From Pandoraea sputorum (GTDB lineage: Bacteria; Pseudomonadota; Gammaproteobacteria; Burkholderiales; Burkholderiaceae), in the NCBI RefSeq assembly GCF_000814845.2, contig NZ_CP010431.2, positions 2,604,001 to 2,668,000 of the forward strand: a DNA stretch of 64,000 nucleotides, read 5' to 3'. A program made the translations under genes and the position numbers. The stretch's first letter is position 1. The number at the start of each line of letters is the position of its first letter. This document shows positions 1-9,275 of this stretch, piece by piece. The notes below the pieces were generated by a model that worked only from the letters and a program-made list of their open reading frames with translations, searched no databases and was not told where the DNA came from.

Positions 1-293
1 CGCGAGAACTGATCGAGCGTGGCGAGTTGACGGGCCGCGAGCGGTGCCGCGATGACCCCGGGACGGTAGGCGAGCAGAATTCCCAGCCGTTGGGTCGCGG
101 CTGCGACGTGGCTACTGACGAGGCTGCCTTCCGGGCCGTTCGAGAAGTAGCCGATGAGGGCGCGGTCGAAACCGGCCGTCTCATGGGCCTGCGCCATGCG
201 CGTAATGAACGTGGGGTCGACGGCCGCGCCCGTGGGTTGATCGACTTCGGACCCCGGCGCTGCCGTGATCATCCCGATAATTTCTACGCTCAT
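1..293 (-). CDS. LLM-class flavin-dependent oxidoreductase (alkanesulfonate monooxygenase-like), N-terminal part
   Basis: The frame is open from ATG at 293 to the left edge, giving the first 97 residues; the rest lies outside the window. GGAG lies 7 bases before the ATG. The protein starts MSVEIIGMI and continues with HETAGFDRALIGYFSNGP and LAYRPGVIAAPLAARQLATL, the first beta-alpha units of the luciferase-like TIM barrel as in SsuD and related FMNH2-dependent monooxygenases. The family oxidises substrates such as alkanesulfonates using reduced flavin from a partner reductase. The specific substrate cannot be read from this part. A sulfonate-type binding protein lies about 10 kb away (9947-10933) but is not adjacent. 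Confidence 0.82.
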   Translation of the reverse strand, partial: MSVEIIGMITAAPGSEVDQPTGAAVDPTFITRMAQAHETAGFDRALIGYFSNGPEGSLVSSHVAAATQRLGILLAYRPGVIAAPLAARQLATLDQFS

Positions 294-433
294 AAGTGCA
301 CTCCATACAGGCAAAGTGCGAGCGTAGCGGGCGCATGGCCCGCCGTGAACGAAGGAAATCGGGATACGTTATGCCGCGAGTCGGCATAAGCATCGCCAGC
401 GTGCGACGCAATCCTTAAGACGAGATTTGGCGC

Positions 434-1600
434 TCACCAGCCGTGCAGACGTGGCCACGTTGCGACATCGCGATCCTGATCGATGGCGTGGTACTCGGGA
501 AACTGCGCACCCGTCGCACACGCGTGATTCGGCAGAATGCGAAGCAGCGTGCCGATGGGGAAGCGTGCCACGATGTCCCCGTCGGCTCCACCCTCGCGCG
601 ACAAAATGCCGTGCTCCTGATTCGCACCGCTCAGCACGTAACCGGGCACAACGCTGCCGTCGATTCGGCAAACCTGCCCGTAGCCGAAGTCATGCTTCTG
701 CTTTTGTGTGCCCCGGTCGCGGCTCATGGCCATCCAGCCAGCGTCGACGATGGCCCAGCCTTTGTCGGCCTGATGTCCGATCACCGTCGTGAGTACGCTC
801 AGTGCCAGCTCGTCGGTCGTGCATACGCCCACGTTATGCATCACCAGATCGAAGAACACATACACACCGGCGCGGACTTCCGTCACGCCTTCCAGGTGTT
901 CGGCGGCGAGCGCGGTGGGCGTCGAGCCGACGCTCACGACCGGACACGGCAGACCGGCATCGCGCAGACGCGTTGCCGCCAGCACGCAGCCCGCACGCTC
1001 CTGTTCGGCGATGGCGGCGAGCGCTTCGGGCGTGTCGAAGTCGTAGCTCGAACCGGCGTGCGTCATGACGCCGCCCAGCTTCGCGCCGCCATCGTGCAGC
1101 ACGCGGGCGACGTCGATCAGGGCGTCCTCACCGGGACGGATGCCCGAGCGGTGTCCGTCCGTATCGATCTCGATCCACACGTCGAACGTCTCACCATACT
1201 CGGCCCCGAAGGCGACGATGGCCTGCGCCGACGCCACGCTGTCCGTGATGATCTTCAGATCGCAACCCCGGCGACGCAACGCCAGCGCCGCAGGCAACTT
1301 GCTCGCCACCATGCCTACTGCATAAAGGATGTCGGTTACGCCGTGGTCGAAGAAGTGCGCAGCTTCTTTGAGCGTGGACACAGTGATGCCCGTTGCACCA
1401 GCATCGATTTGGGCTTGTGCAACTTCCACGGACTTGCTGGTTTTGACGTGCGGCCGAAATCGCACGCCGAGCGTGTCCATGCGCGATTGCATGCGGCGGA
1501 TGTTTTGTTGCATGCGGGGCACATCGATAACGGCGGCAGGCGTTTCCAACATTTCCAGCGTTCGCAAGGACGCGAGCGCAGCGTTGTGGGTCGAAGTCAT
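434..1600 (-). CDS. DSD1-family PLP enzyme (D-serine dehydratase / D-threonine aldolase-like, alanine racemase fold)
   Basis: The product is 388 aa. The N-terminal alanine-racemase-type barrel has PHVKTSK with the predicted PLP lysine K53. The C-terminal domain has PNHACATG with H359 and C361, the HxC zinc pair typical of eukaryotic-type D-serine dehydratase and D-threonine aldolase. Known family members act on D-amino acids or beta-hydroxy-D-amino acids using PLP and a metal. It starts 11 bases after the stop of the HAD gene on the same strand, so the two are probably one operon, with a LysR gene divergent at 2385. The exact substrate is unknown; dehydratase and aldolase activities cannot be told apart from sequence alone. 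Confidence 0.88.
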   Translation of the reverse strand: MTSTHNAALASLRTLEMLETPAAVIDVPRMQQNIRRMQSRMDTLGVRFRPHVKTSKSVEVAQAQIDAGATGITVSTLKEAAHFFDHGVTDILYAVGMVASKLPAALALRRRGCDLKIITDSVASAQAIVAFGAEYGETFDVWIEIDTDGHRSGIRPGEDALIDVARVLHDGGAKLGGVMTHAGSSYDFDTPEALAAIAEQERAGCVLAATRLRDAGLPCPVVSVGSTPTALAAEHLEGVTEVRAGVYVFFDLVMHNVGVCTTDELALSVLTTVIGHQADKGWAIVDAGWMAMSRDRGTQKQKHDFGYGQVCRIDGSVVPGYVLSGANQEHGILSREGGADGDIVARFPIGTLLRILPNHACATGAQFPEYHAIDQDRDVATWPRLHGW

Positions 1601-1611
1601 GGCGATGATTC

Positions 1612-2277
1612 TCAGGCGGTGGCGTGGAAGTGGCGAAGCCAGTCGAGTGCAGGGGCAAGCGTGGGCGCTTCGCCATCGGGGGCGGGCGCACCGTCGGGAC
1701 GCGACAGGCCAACACGGTTATGCCAGAACGTGCGCAAGCCAACGGCGGACGTGCCGAAGAGGTCGTAACCGGAACCGGCGACGAAGGCCGCATCGCTGGC
1801 GTCGACACCAAGCTTGTCGAGGGCCAGACGATACGGGCGAGGGTCGGGTTTGTAGAACCCGGCTTCCTCCGACGTCACCACGACATCCCAGTCGATGCCG
1901 AGCAACGCGGCGGCTTGATGCCCGAGTGTCTTCGAACAGTTCGTGACGACGCCCAGTTTGCAGTGCGGACGAAGCGCCTGAAGCAACTCGCGTGCACCGT
2001 CCCAGGCGGGGAGTGTGAGCCACTCGGCTTCGAGCGCAAGCGGTGCCGACGGCGGCAGACCGACGTGCGCCGCCGCCTCGCGCACCAGTTGTTCGTAGCT
2101 CACATATGCGCCGCAGCCGTAGGTGCGTCGCAGATACTCCGCGCGCCACGTGCGGCCCGTAGTTTCGCTACCGGCGGCGCGATTCCATACGGTCCACGAG
2201 TCGAGCAGCGCCGTCAGAAGATCGAAGAGCACGGCGCGCGGCCAGCCGGTCTCGCGGGCGGGGGATGTGTCGGACAT
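1612..2277 (-). CDS. HAD-superfamily hydrolase (haloacid-dehalogenase-like)
   Basis: The product is 221 aa. The ATG at 2277 is preferred because GAGG lies 5 bases upstream; the frame is open further upstream without a better site. HAD motif I is RAVLFDLLTALLDS with nucleophile D19, motif II VVTNCS, motif III lysine K143 in FYKPDP, and motif IV GSGYDLFGT. The residue two after the nucleophile is Leu21, not the Asp of HAD phosphatases, so the enzyme is unlikely to be an ordinary phosphatase; dehalogenases also lack that Asp. It is first in a two-gene operon with the DSD1-type PLP enzyme. The substrate is unknown. Confidence 0.85.
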   Translation of the reverse strand: MSDTSPARETGWPRAVLFDLLTALLDSWTVWNRAAGSETTGRTWRAEYLRRTYGCGAYVSYEQLVREAAAHVGLPPSAPLALEAEWLTLPAWDGARELLQALRPHCKLGVVTNCSKTLGHQAAALLGIDWDVVVTSEEAGFYKPDPRPYRLALDKLGVDASDAAFVAGSGYDLFGTSAVGLRTFWHNRVGLSRPDGAPAPDGEAPTLAPALDWLRHFHATA

Positions 2278-2384
2278 GACAGCCTCTTTCATTGTGATTT
2301 TGCGTGAGATGACTGGACGCAGTGTAGGAAGGGTAGGGCGTGCTGTGGTTAAATTACGGCACATCAAACATTAAGCTCAGGTGA

Positions 2385-3377
2385 ATGATTCAGATCGAAG
2401 ACCTGCGTCTGATCGAGGCGCTGTCGCAGTCGGCATCGCTGAGTGCGGCGGCGCGCATGCTGAATGTGACACCGCCCGCGTTGTCTGCCCGTCTGCGCAA
2501 ACTCGAAGCGACGCTGGGGCTGGCGCTGGCGACACGCACCTCACGTCAGCTTAGTCTCACGGCCGAAGGCGAGCGGCTGGCCCGAGAAGGGTCGGCGTTG
2601 CTCGCACAACTGGACGCGCTGCCCGAGTCGTTTCGACGCGAGGATAAACGTCTCACCGGCACGCTTCGCATTTCTGCCCCGTTCGGTTACGGACGGCACC
2701 ACGTGGCCCCGGTGCTGGCGCGCTTCGGGCTGTTGCATCCGGATTTGAAGCTGCAACTGGAGCTGCGTGAAACCCCGTGGCCGGACAAACACGACTCGGA
2801 CGCCGTCATTCATGTGGGCGCCGTGCGCGATTCGTCGTGGATTGCCCGGCCGCTTGCGCCGAATGACCGCTGGCTGTGTGCGAGTCCCGCCTATCTGCAA
2901 CGACACGGCACACCGACTGAGCCGCACGCGCTACTACAGCATCGCTGCATCTGTATTCGGGAGAACGACGAGGACGCTTCGTTGTGGCGGTTTCGACGTC
3001 GGGCGAAGACGTCCACCAAAGTTGCATCCGCGACGTCCCGGCGTGCCCCGGCACGCGACAGTGTGCGCGTGGTGCCTGCGTACACAACGAACGACGGCAG
3101 CGTCGCACGGGAGTGGGCGGAGCAGGGGCTGGGGCTGGTGCTGCGTTCCGAGTGGGACACGCGCGACGCCGTGGCGGCGGGACGTCTCGTGCGCGTGCTT
3201 GCGGACTGGGACTTCGACAGCGCACCCGTCACGCTGCTGGTGCCGACGCGTCGCGGGCGCACTGCACGTCTGCAGGCGCTCATGGCGTTTCTCGAGGAGG
3301 CGCTGGCGACGTCGGCAGCGGTGCGCCGTCCTACACGTTCTACACGTCCTGAAGGTCCTGCAGGCGCGCGGCTCTAA
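2385..3377 (+). CDS. LysR-family transcriptional regulator
   Basis: The product is 330 aa. The N-terminal winged helix-turn-helix spans roughly residues 1-60 (LIEALSQSASLSAAARMLNV, then SARLRKLEATLGLALATRTS). An LTTR substrate-binding domain follows, beginning near GTLRISAPFGYGR. The ATG at 2385 follows a weak AGG. It is divergent from the HAD/PLP-enzyme operon (start 2277) with about 107 bases between, the usual arrangement for an LTTR controlling its neighbour. That target is an inference. The stop lies 5 bases from the convergent MFS gene. Confidence 0.9.
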   Translation: MIQIEDLRLIEALSQSASLSAAARMLNVTPPALSARLRKLEATLGLALATRTSRQLSLTAEGERLAREGSALLAQLDALPESFRREDKRLTGTLRISAPFGYGRHHVAPVLARFGLLHPDLKLQLELRETPWPDKHDSDAVIHVGAVRDSSWIARPLAPNDRWLCASPAYLQRHGTPTEPHALLQHRCICIRENDEDASLWRFRRRAKTSTKVASATSRRAPARDSVRVVPAYTTNDGSVAREWAEQGLGLVLRSEWDTRDAVAAGRLVRVLADWDFDSAPVTLLVPTRRGRTARLQALMAFLEEALATSAAVRRPTRSTRPEGPAGARL

Positions 3378-3382
3378 AGCGC

Positions 3383-4648
3383 TCAGGCCGGTTGATGGGA
3401 GTGCCGGGCGCTGAGGGTGCGTGCGCGGTTGGCCAGCACGCTGCACAGTACGAGCAGGATTGCCGTCATGAAGAACACCGCCGGGAGTCCGAACACCACG
3501 GCGATCTGACCGCCGATGATCGGGCCAATGACCTGCCCGCTGAATTGCGCCGACTGCAGATAACCGAGCAGTTTTCCAGTGCTACGCTCGTCCACGGCGT
3601 GACGCGCTAGCTTACCGATGGCGGGCAGCAGACCGGCCAGCGTCATCCCCATCAGCACGCGCAGCGCGGCCAACTGCCACCATTCGGTGACGAACGCCTG
3701 TGGAATCATCACCAGGGCGGTTGCGATCAGACACCCGACGATCACGCGCCAACTGCCTACGCGGTCCGCCAGCGCGCCGAGCTTCGCCGCAGTCAACATG
3801 CTGCCCAGCGCCGAGCTGGCCATGACCACACCGGCCACACGCGTGAGGTGCGCTCCGTCCACACCCAACTGACCGATGTAGACGGTAATGATCGGTTCGA
3901 TGGACATGTTGGCGAGCAGCACCATCATGCCCGTGAACAAGATGGCGGCGATGATGCCCACGCGCGCTCGGGGCATGGGCGCGGTCGTGCCCGGCGTGGC
4001 TTTGCGCTTGCTGTCACGTGTGCGGTCGAAGTCTTCGCGAACGCCGAAAATCGTGAGCAGAGCAGTCACCGAGATCATGCCCGCACAGGCGAAAAAGGTG
4101 CCTCGAATGCCGAGTAAAGGTGGCAACAGACCGCCGATCAGCGGGCCGATCAGGTTCCCCGCGAGTGCGCCGGTCGAGAGTACGCCGAGCGCCCAGCCTG
4201 CACGATCGCGCGGCGCTTGCGTGCCGATCATCACCGTGGAGGCTGACGCATAACCGCCGATCAACCCCGTCAACAGACGCAACGCGACGAGTTGATAAAC
4301 GTTGTGCGCAATACCGATGAGCGACGTCACGATCACCATGCCCACGGCGGCGCGAATCAGCATGGGCCGACGCCCGAAGCGGTCGGCCAGATGTCCCCAG
4401 ATCGGCGCGGTCACAGCGGTGCCGAGAAACGTCGCACTGAACGCGACCCCGGACCACTGAATGACGGCCGATTCCGGCGCGACGCCGAGTTGCTTGACGT
4501 ACAGTGGCAGGAACGGCAGCAACATGCTGAGTCCGGCGAGCGTCGTGAACGAGCCGAAGACACAGATGGCGAGGTTACGTTGCCAGTAGGGATGGTTGCG
4601 TTCGGTGTAACTGGCGGTAGGGGGAGTGGATTCGGACGGGGGATTCAC
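3383..4648 (-). CDS. MFS transporter (drug-efflux type, 12 TM)
   Basis: The product is 421 aa. The GTG at 4648 is chosen because AGAGG sits 5 bases upstream; upstream in-frame ATGs encode a polar, unlikely extension. Hydrophobic segments start near NLAICVFGSFTTLAGLSMLL. MFS motif A is seen as GHLADRFGRRPML in the 2-3 loop and again, weaker, as GALADRVGSWRVI in the second half, giving the two six-helix bundles. The family exports small molecules using the proton gradient; the substrate is unknown. It is convergent with the LysR at 2385-3377, and another LysR lies upstream on the same strand (4750-5724). Confidence 0.87.
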   Translation of the reverse strand: MNPPSESTPPTASYTERNHPYWQRNLAICVFGSFTTLAGLSMLLPFLPLYVKQLGVAPESAVIQWSGVAFSATFLGTAVTAPIWGHLADRFGRRPMLIRAAVGMVIVTSLIGIAHNVYQLVALRLLTGLIGGYASASTVMIGTQAPRDRAGWALGVLSTGALAGNLIGPLIGGLLPPLLGIRGTFFACAGMISVTALLTIFGVREDFDRTRDSKRKATPGTTAPMPRARVGIIAAILFTGMMVLLANMSIEPIITVYIGQLGVDGAHLTRVAGVVMASSALGSMLTAAKLGALADRVGSWRVIVGCLIATALVMIPQAFVTEWWQLAALRVLMGMTLAGLLPAIGKLARHAVDERSTGKLLGYLQSAQFSGQVIGPIIGGQIAVVFGLPAVFFMTAILLVLCSVLANRARTLSARHSHQPA

Positions 4649-4749
4649 AAAAACCTCTGAGTTTCGCGATGCCCGCGCGGCACGGGACATCGAAATCCGC
4701 ATACCGGCAGGCAACGCGAACGCGGCCTGCCGACGGTGATGTGCCGAGT

Positions 4750-5724
4750 CTATTCCGTGCGAGGACGCTCGGATACGGCTGTGGCGCGTACGTCACTCTT
4801 ACGCGGCGCGGATGAATGTGCAAGCGTCTCCATCAGATAATCGACGAAAACCCGCGCACGCGACGGCAGCGTCTTGCTGTGTGGGTACATCAGACTCACC
4901 GGGCGAGAACGTCCCGCGTAGTCGGCTAGCACTTCGACGAGCTGACCCGACGCGAGATCCGCTTCCACGATGAAGCGGTAGGTCTGGAAAATGCCGCCAC
5001 CGGTTCGCGCGAGCGTCACACCGGCAAGCACATCGTCCGCACATCGAAAGTTGCCGCGCGCGTGGTACTCGATGTCGTTGCCTGCATCTCGGAACAACCA
5101 CGGGATCGGGCGTCCCGTACTCGGCAAATCGAACTCGATGCAATCGTGAGCGGCGAGATCGTCCGGTGTCTTCGGCGTGCCAGCGCGCTGGAGATAGTCG
5201 GGGTGGGCGACGACGACCAGTGCGGCGTCTTCGAGATGTCGCGCCACCATGCGCGACTCGGGTTGGGCCCGGAAGCGAACCGCGAAGTCGAAGCGTTCCT
5301 CGTGCAGGTCGATATTCTGGTTGCTGACCTGAATGTCGAGCTTGATGAGCGGGAAACGGGCGCGGAATTCAGGCAGCACCGGCAGCAGCCGGTAATGACC
5401 GTAGGTCGTGGGCACGCTGATTCGCAACGTACCCGATGGCTGCGACTGCGCACCCGACACCCGCCGTTCGGCCTCCGCCAGCAGACTCAGCGCAGTCCGG
5501 CATTCTTCGAAATAGGCGCTGCCGCCCTCCGTCAGACGGATGCTGCGCGTCGAGCGCACGAACAGGCGCACGCCCAGTCGCTGCTCCAGCCGCGCGACCG
5601 ACCGGCTGACGGCAGCGGGCGTCACGCCCGCCTGATTGGCGGCCGCCGTAAAGCTCCCAGCCTCCGCCGCCAGACAAAACAGTTCGATGCTGCCAAGCAG
5701 GACATCGTCGAATTGACGTTGCAT
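4750..5724 (-). CDS. LysR-family transcriptional regulator
   Basis: The product is 324 aa. The HTH is seen in ELFCLAAEAGSFTAAANQAG and AVSRSVARLEQRLGVRLFVR, followed by the effector domain from GTLRISVPTTYGHYRLLPVL. This sequence type resembles the CrgA/AaeR-like LTTR group that often controls efflux or aromatic aldehyde/quinone genes. It is divergent from the SDR gene starting at 5872, so the SDR and tautomerase pair is the most likely target; the MFS gene downstream on the same strand is another. Effector unknown. Confidence 0.9.
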   Translation of the reverse strand: MQRQFDDVLLGSIELFCLAAEAGSFTAAANQAGVTPAAVSRSVARLEQRLGVRLFVRSTRSIRLTEGGSAYFEECRTALSLLAEAERRVSGAQSQPSGTLRISVPTTYGHYRLLPVLPEFRARFPLIKLDIQVSNQNIDLHEERFDFAVRFRAQPESRMVARHLEDAALVVVAHPDYLQRAGTPKTPDDLAAHDCIEFDLPSTGRPIPWLFRDAGNDIEYHARGNFRCADDVLAGVTLARTGGGIFQTYRFIVEADLASGQLVEVLADYAGRSRPVSLMYPHSKTLPSRARVFVDYLMETLAHSSAPRKSDVRATAVSERPRTE

Positions 5725-5871
5725 GTTCGCGATTGATTACACGATGTAAAAAGACAAGTGTAATCGCATGCGTTTTTCGCGTCTTCAATCATGAATAGAG
5801 TGTGTTCAACCGGCGGGGCGGACGGATTGGCCGACGCCCCGGCAGGCGAAACGACATCAAGGACATCCATC

Positions 5872-6606
5872 ATGAGCAAGTCGGAACATACGGTCATCAT
5901 CACGGGCGCTACGAGCGGCATTGGTCTCGGACTGGCGCAGTCATTCTTGCGCGACGGGTACAACGTCGTCGGCACCGGGCGCAGCAGTGCTCGTCTAGAG
6001 AAGACGGCGGCTTTGCTGAACGCAGGCGAACGTTTCCTGCCGGTCGCGGGCGACGTCGCCGATCCGTATGCCGCCACCGCAGCGTTTGCGAAGGCGATCG
6101 AGACGTTCGGTCACGTCGACGTGCTGATCAACAATGCAGGCATCTTCGCGGCGAAGCCGTTCGTCGACTTCACGCCGGAGGAGATCGAGGTGCAGATCGC
6201 CACCAATCTCAAGGGTACGCTGTACTTCTCGCAGGCGGCCGCACGCCACATGAGCGAGCGCCGCAGCGGACGGATCGTGAACGTGACGGCATCGATCGCT
6301 CTTCAGGCGCATTCGGGCGTGCCGGCGTTGCTGGCTGCGGTGCTCAAGGGCGGGATGAATCAGGCGACGAAGGCACTGGCGCTGGAACTGGCGCCGTTCG
6401 GCGTCACCGTCAACGCCGTGGCCCCGGGCGTGGTGAATACGCCGATGCATGCGCCCGAGACGCACGAGACACTGGGCAAGATGCATCCGCTGGGCCGTAT
6501 CGCGGAAGTCGAGGATGTCGCACGCGCGGTGCGGTACTTCGTGGAGAGCGATTACGTAACCGGCACGATTGCACCGGTGGACGGCGGTTACGCCGCCGGT
6601 CGCTAA
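5872..6606 (+). CDS. SDR-family oxidoreductase with the catalytic Tyr missing
   Basis: The product is 244 aa. The ATG at 5872 is supported by AAGGA 8 bases upstream. The Rossmann motif TGATSGIG (G12-G18), NNAG at 87-90 and a C-terminal VTGTIAPVDGGYAAGR are classical SDR features. The active site reads S141 then AAVLK with K159, so the YxxxK tyrosine position is Ala155. Typical SDRs need that Tyr as the acid/base, so either another residue substitutes or the reaction differs. It is followed 66 bases later by a 4-OT-type tautomerase and may act on the same unsaturated keto-acid or quinone-like substrate; that pairing is inference. Confidence 0.88.
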   Translation: MSKSEHTVIITGATSGIGLGLAQSFLRDGYNVVGTGRSSARLEKTAALLNAGERFLPVAGDVADPYAATAAFAKAIETFGHVDVLINNAGIFAAKPFVDFTPEEIEVQIATNLKGTLYFSQAAARHMSERRSGRIVNVTASIALQAHSGVPALLAAVLKGGMNQATKALALELAPFGVTVNAVAPGVVNTPMHAPETHETLGKMHPLGRIAEVEDVARAVRYFVESDYVTGTIAPVDGGYAAGR

Positions 6607-6672
6607 TCGCTGCGACGGCCGCTCATTCGCGATGAGTCGGTCGTCTTCCCCCAACATCCATAGGAGCCAGTC

Positions 6673-6888
6673 ATGCCGTTCGTCAGCATTCGCATTACCC
6701 GTGAGGGCAACACCGTCGAGCAGAAGGCGCAGGTCATTCGCGAAGTCACCGACACACTGCAACGCGTACTGGGCAAGCCGCCGCATCTTACGCACATCGT
6801 GATCGAGGAAGTCGATACCGATAACTGGGGCTACGCGGGCCAGACAACCACCGAGTTTCGGCGTCAGTCTGCCGAGAACAAGGCCTGA
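6673..6888 (+). CDS. 4-oxalocrotonate tautomerase-family protein
   Basis: The product is 71 aa. It starts MPFVSIRITREG, so Pro2 becomes the N-terminal catalytic proline after Met removal. GGAG precedes the ATG at a good distance. The short beta-alpha-beta length matches 4-OT subunits, which form hexamers and move double bonds in enol/keto acids. It ends with DNWGYAGQTTTEFRRQ. It is probably cotranscribed with the upstream SDR and ends just before a terminator hairpin at 6917. Confidence 0.88.
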   Translation: MPFVSIRITREGNTVEQKAQVIREVTDTLQRVLGKPPHLTHIVIEEVDTDNWGYAGQTTTEFRRQSAENKA

Positions 6889-6916
6889 GGTCTGCGCGTT
6901 TCCGATGTTGCCGATG

Positions 6917-6958
6917 GCACGCCGCCGTCATGCATTGGGAGGGCGGCGTGCTTTCGTT
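6917..6958. terminator. Hairpin terminator between convergent genes
   Basis: GCACGCCGCC at 6917-6926 pairs perfectly with GGCGGCGTGC at 6942-6951 across a 15-base loop, followed by TTTCGTT. It lies between the tautomerase stop (6888) and the TonB-receptor stop (6968), and could serve both strands. Confidence 0.75.
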
Positions 6959-6967
6959 CGGACGTTG

Positions 6968-9178
6968 TCAGAACGGCTTCGACATCGCCAGATAGAACGT
7001 GCGTCGCGGCCCGAACTGCGGTGCGCCAACGCCGATGCCGGTGCCGTCGCGCAATTCGTAGACACGGTCGAAGACGTTCAGGACCGACAGCTTTGCATCG
7101 AAGCGGCCGACCCCCGGCAAGTTGAACTTCTCTCCAACGCCGAGGTTGACCTGAAGGTACGCCGGAAGGTGCTCGCTGTTGACGAACCCGCTGCGCAGCC
7201 CCGAGCCGAACAGCGCATCGGCCGATAGCAGCGTTCTGCCCCACTGATAAGACACACCGGCCGAAGCGCTCACCTGCTGGTCGTGATCCAGATGCACCCA
7301 GTGATTGGCGATGTAGGCCAGTTCGTCGGCACCGAAGTTGAACTGTCCGGTCTCGATGCCCTGTCCCATTGCGCGCGAGAGGGCGACGTTAAGGTACGCG
7401 CCGACGTTGCCCTGACGGTAGTTGACGGTGCCTTCCACGCCGTAAATGCGGCCGTTCTCGTAGTTGAACGTCGAATAGATCAGGGCATTGCCGAACTGCC
7501 CTTCGTCTTGCAGATGGTTCACGCGTCGATAGTAGGCGTCCAGCCCGACAGTAATCGCCGACGTCAATTGATGCGAGACACCCAGATCGAAGTAATCGGA
7601 GCGTTCGGCGCGCACGGCGGTGTTCGCGTCGGAGGGTAGGGCGTTGGTCGTATTGAGGAATTTCGCGACCGAGGTGGTATCGATCTTCTCGGTGGCTGGC
7701 GGCGTGAAGTAGCGCGAATACCCGGCGTGCAGACGCGTGCGGCTCGTCAGGTCGTACGTCAGCCCCAGACGTGGCGACAGTTGGCCCTCGTTCGTCACGG
7801 TATTCACGTGATCGTAGCGGGCGCCGTAGTTGAGCGTCAGACGATCGGTCGCCTTCCACTCGTCTTGCAGATACAGGCCGTAGGTGGTACCCCGGTCGTT
7901 TGCGTTGTCCACGATGGTCAGCGGCGTGCCGCTCGTCTGCTGACCGTTGTCGTCGGCGGGGAAGACGCTCGACGTGTTATCGACGCTGAAATGCTCCTGC
8001 TGCACGAACAGTCCGAAGCGCAGCGTGTGGCGGTCGGTGAGCTTGTAGCTGCTGTCGGCCTGCACGCCATACGCTTCATTGCGGCGCGTGATATTCGAAG
8101 CCACGCCGTTGTAGACGAGATCGCCGATCGGGTCCGGTGTGTAATCGACGCGGCTGGTGCGATGGAACAGGGAGATCTGAGTGTCGAGCTTTGGCGAGAC
8201 GTGGCTTTGCCATGACAGTACCTGGAAGTCGGTCAGTTCGCGTTGGTGCGCGTTGAGGCTCGACGAATCGGGCGTTGCTCCGTTGTCCAGCGTGAACTGT
8301 GGCGCAACGCCCGGCAGGTTCGGAATCTGGAAGCGGTTGTTCGCGGTGCCGAACATGAACGACACGCGATTATCCGGGTTCAGCAGGTACGACATCATGC
8401 CGAACGCGTTCGTCTGATTCGTATGGTCGTGAATCGCGTTGCGGTCGCCCGTCGGATTCTCGATTCCCATGTCGTTGGCCGAAACCCGCGCGCTGAAGTA
8501 GTAGCTGAGCGCCCCTTTAGTGCCGTACAACTGGGTGCTCACCTCGCGGTCGGCATGGCTGCCGAACACCACGCCGACTTCGCCGCCGAAGGCCTTCGGG
8601 GGTTCGCCGGTGTCGGCGGTGCCGTCGGCGAGGCCGGGCGAGCCTTTGGTGTGAATGTCGACGATACCCGCCGTGCGATAGCCGAACTGCGCCGGCAGGG
8701 CGCCGGTGATCAGATTGATTTGCGACGCGATGCGCGCATCGATAGCCTGACCGAATCCGCTGATCGATTCCGGAATGATCACACCGTCGATGCGGTATTG
8801 CAGGTTCGCGTGATCGCCGCGCACGTGCAGCTGGCCGTATGAGTCCTGCACAACGCCCGGCGCTTGCAGGAGCACCTGATTGAGCGGTGTGTTAGCGCCG
8901 AGTGGCAGTGCCTCGATATCCGTGTGGTCGAAGTTGTAGACCGAGCTGCCGGTATCGGGCGAGAGCGCGTTACGTGCGGCGTCGAGCCGCCTGGCGGAGA
9001 CGGTCGTGCCGGAGAGCGCGACATTGGCGTCGCCCGGACTAGCGGTCGATTGGGCGTGCGCGTTGATCGCGAAGGCCGACGCCGCTGCCGCCGCGAGGGC
9101 ATGACGGGCGAAGCGGACGAGATGTGGGGCGCGCGAAAAATGCGTGGGACGAACGAAAGGAATCCATCGGGCAGACAT
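6968..9178 (-). CDS. TonB-dependent outer-membrane receptor
   Basis: The product is 736 aa. The ATG at 9178 has GAGG a few bases upstream and gives a Sec signal ending near FAINAHAQ. A plug domain follows (NTPLNQVLLQAPGVVQ, then LHVRGDHANLQYRIDGV), then a long beta-barrel of alternating strands, ending in TFYLAMSKPF with the terminal Phe needed for barrel assembly. The family imports metal chelates or cofactors with TonB energy. The ligand is unknown. It lies downstream of a small DUF2946-like protein and a palindrome (9753-9781) that looks like a Fur-family operator, suggesting metal control. Confidence 0.9.
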   Translation of the reverse strand: MSARWIPFVRPTHFSRAPHLVRFARHALAAAAASAFAINAHAQSTASPGDANVALSGTTVSARRLDAARNALSPDTGSSVYNFDHTDIEALPLGANTPLNQVLLQAPGVVQDSYGQLHVRGDHANLQYRIDGVIIPESISGFGQAIDARIASQINLITGALPAQFGYRTAGIVDIHTKGSPGLADGTADTGEPPKAFGGEVGVVFGSHADREVSTQLYGTKGALSYYFSARVSANDMGIENPTGDRNAIHDHTNQTNAFGMMSYLLNPDNRVSFMFGTANNRFQIPNLPGVAPQFTLDNGATPDSSSLNAHQRELTDFQVLSWQSHVSPKLDTQISLFHRTSRVDYTPDPIGDLVYNGVASNITRRNEAYGVQADSSYKLTDRHTLRFGLFVQQEHFSVDNTSSVFPADDNGQQTSGTPLTIVDNANDRGTTYGLYLQDEWKATDRLTLNYGARYDHVNTVTNEGQLSPRLGLTYDLTSRTRLHAGYSRYFTPPATEKIDTTSVAKFLNTTNALPSDANTAVRAERSDYFDLGVSHQLTSAITVGLDAYYRRVNHLQDEGQFGNALIYSTFNYENGRIYGVEGTVNYRQGNVGAYLNVALSRAMGQGIETGQFNFGADELAYIANHWVHLDHDQQVSASAGVSYQWGRTLLSADALFGSGLRSGFVNSEHLPAYLQVNLGVGEKFNLPGVGRFDAKLSVLNVFDRVYELRDGTGIGVGAPQFGPRRTFYLAMSKPF

Positions 9179-9275
9179 GCCGGACCTCAGTGTGCTTGAC
9201 GTGTGGACGCCGCGCAGCCGGTGGCAGACGCGCCAGCGCTGGCGCGTCGCGACCTGCGACGGCGAATGTTCTGAT

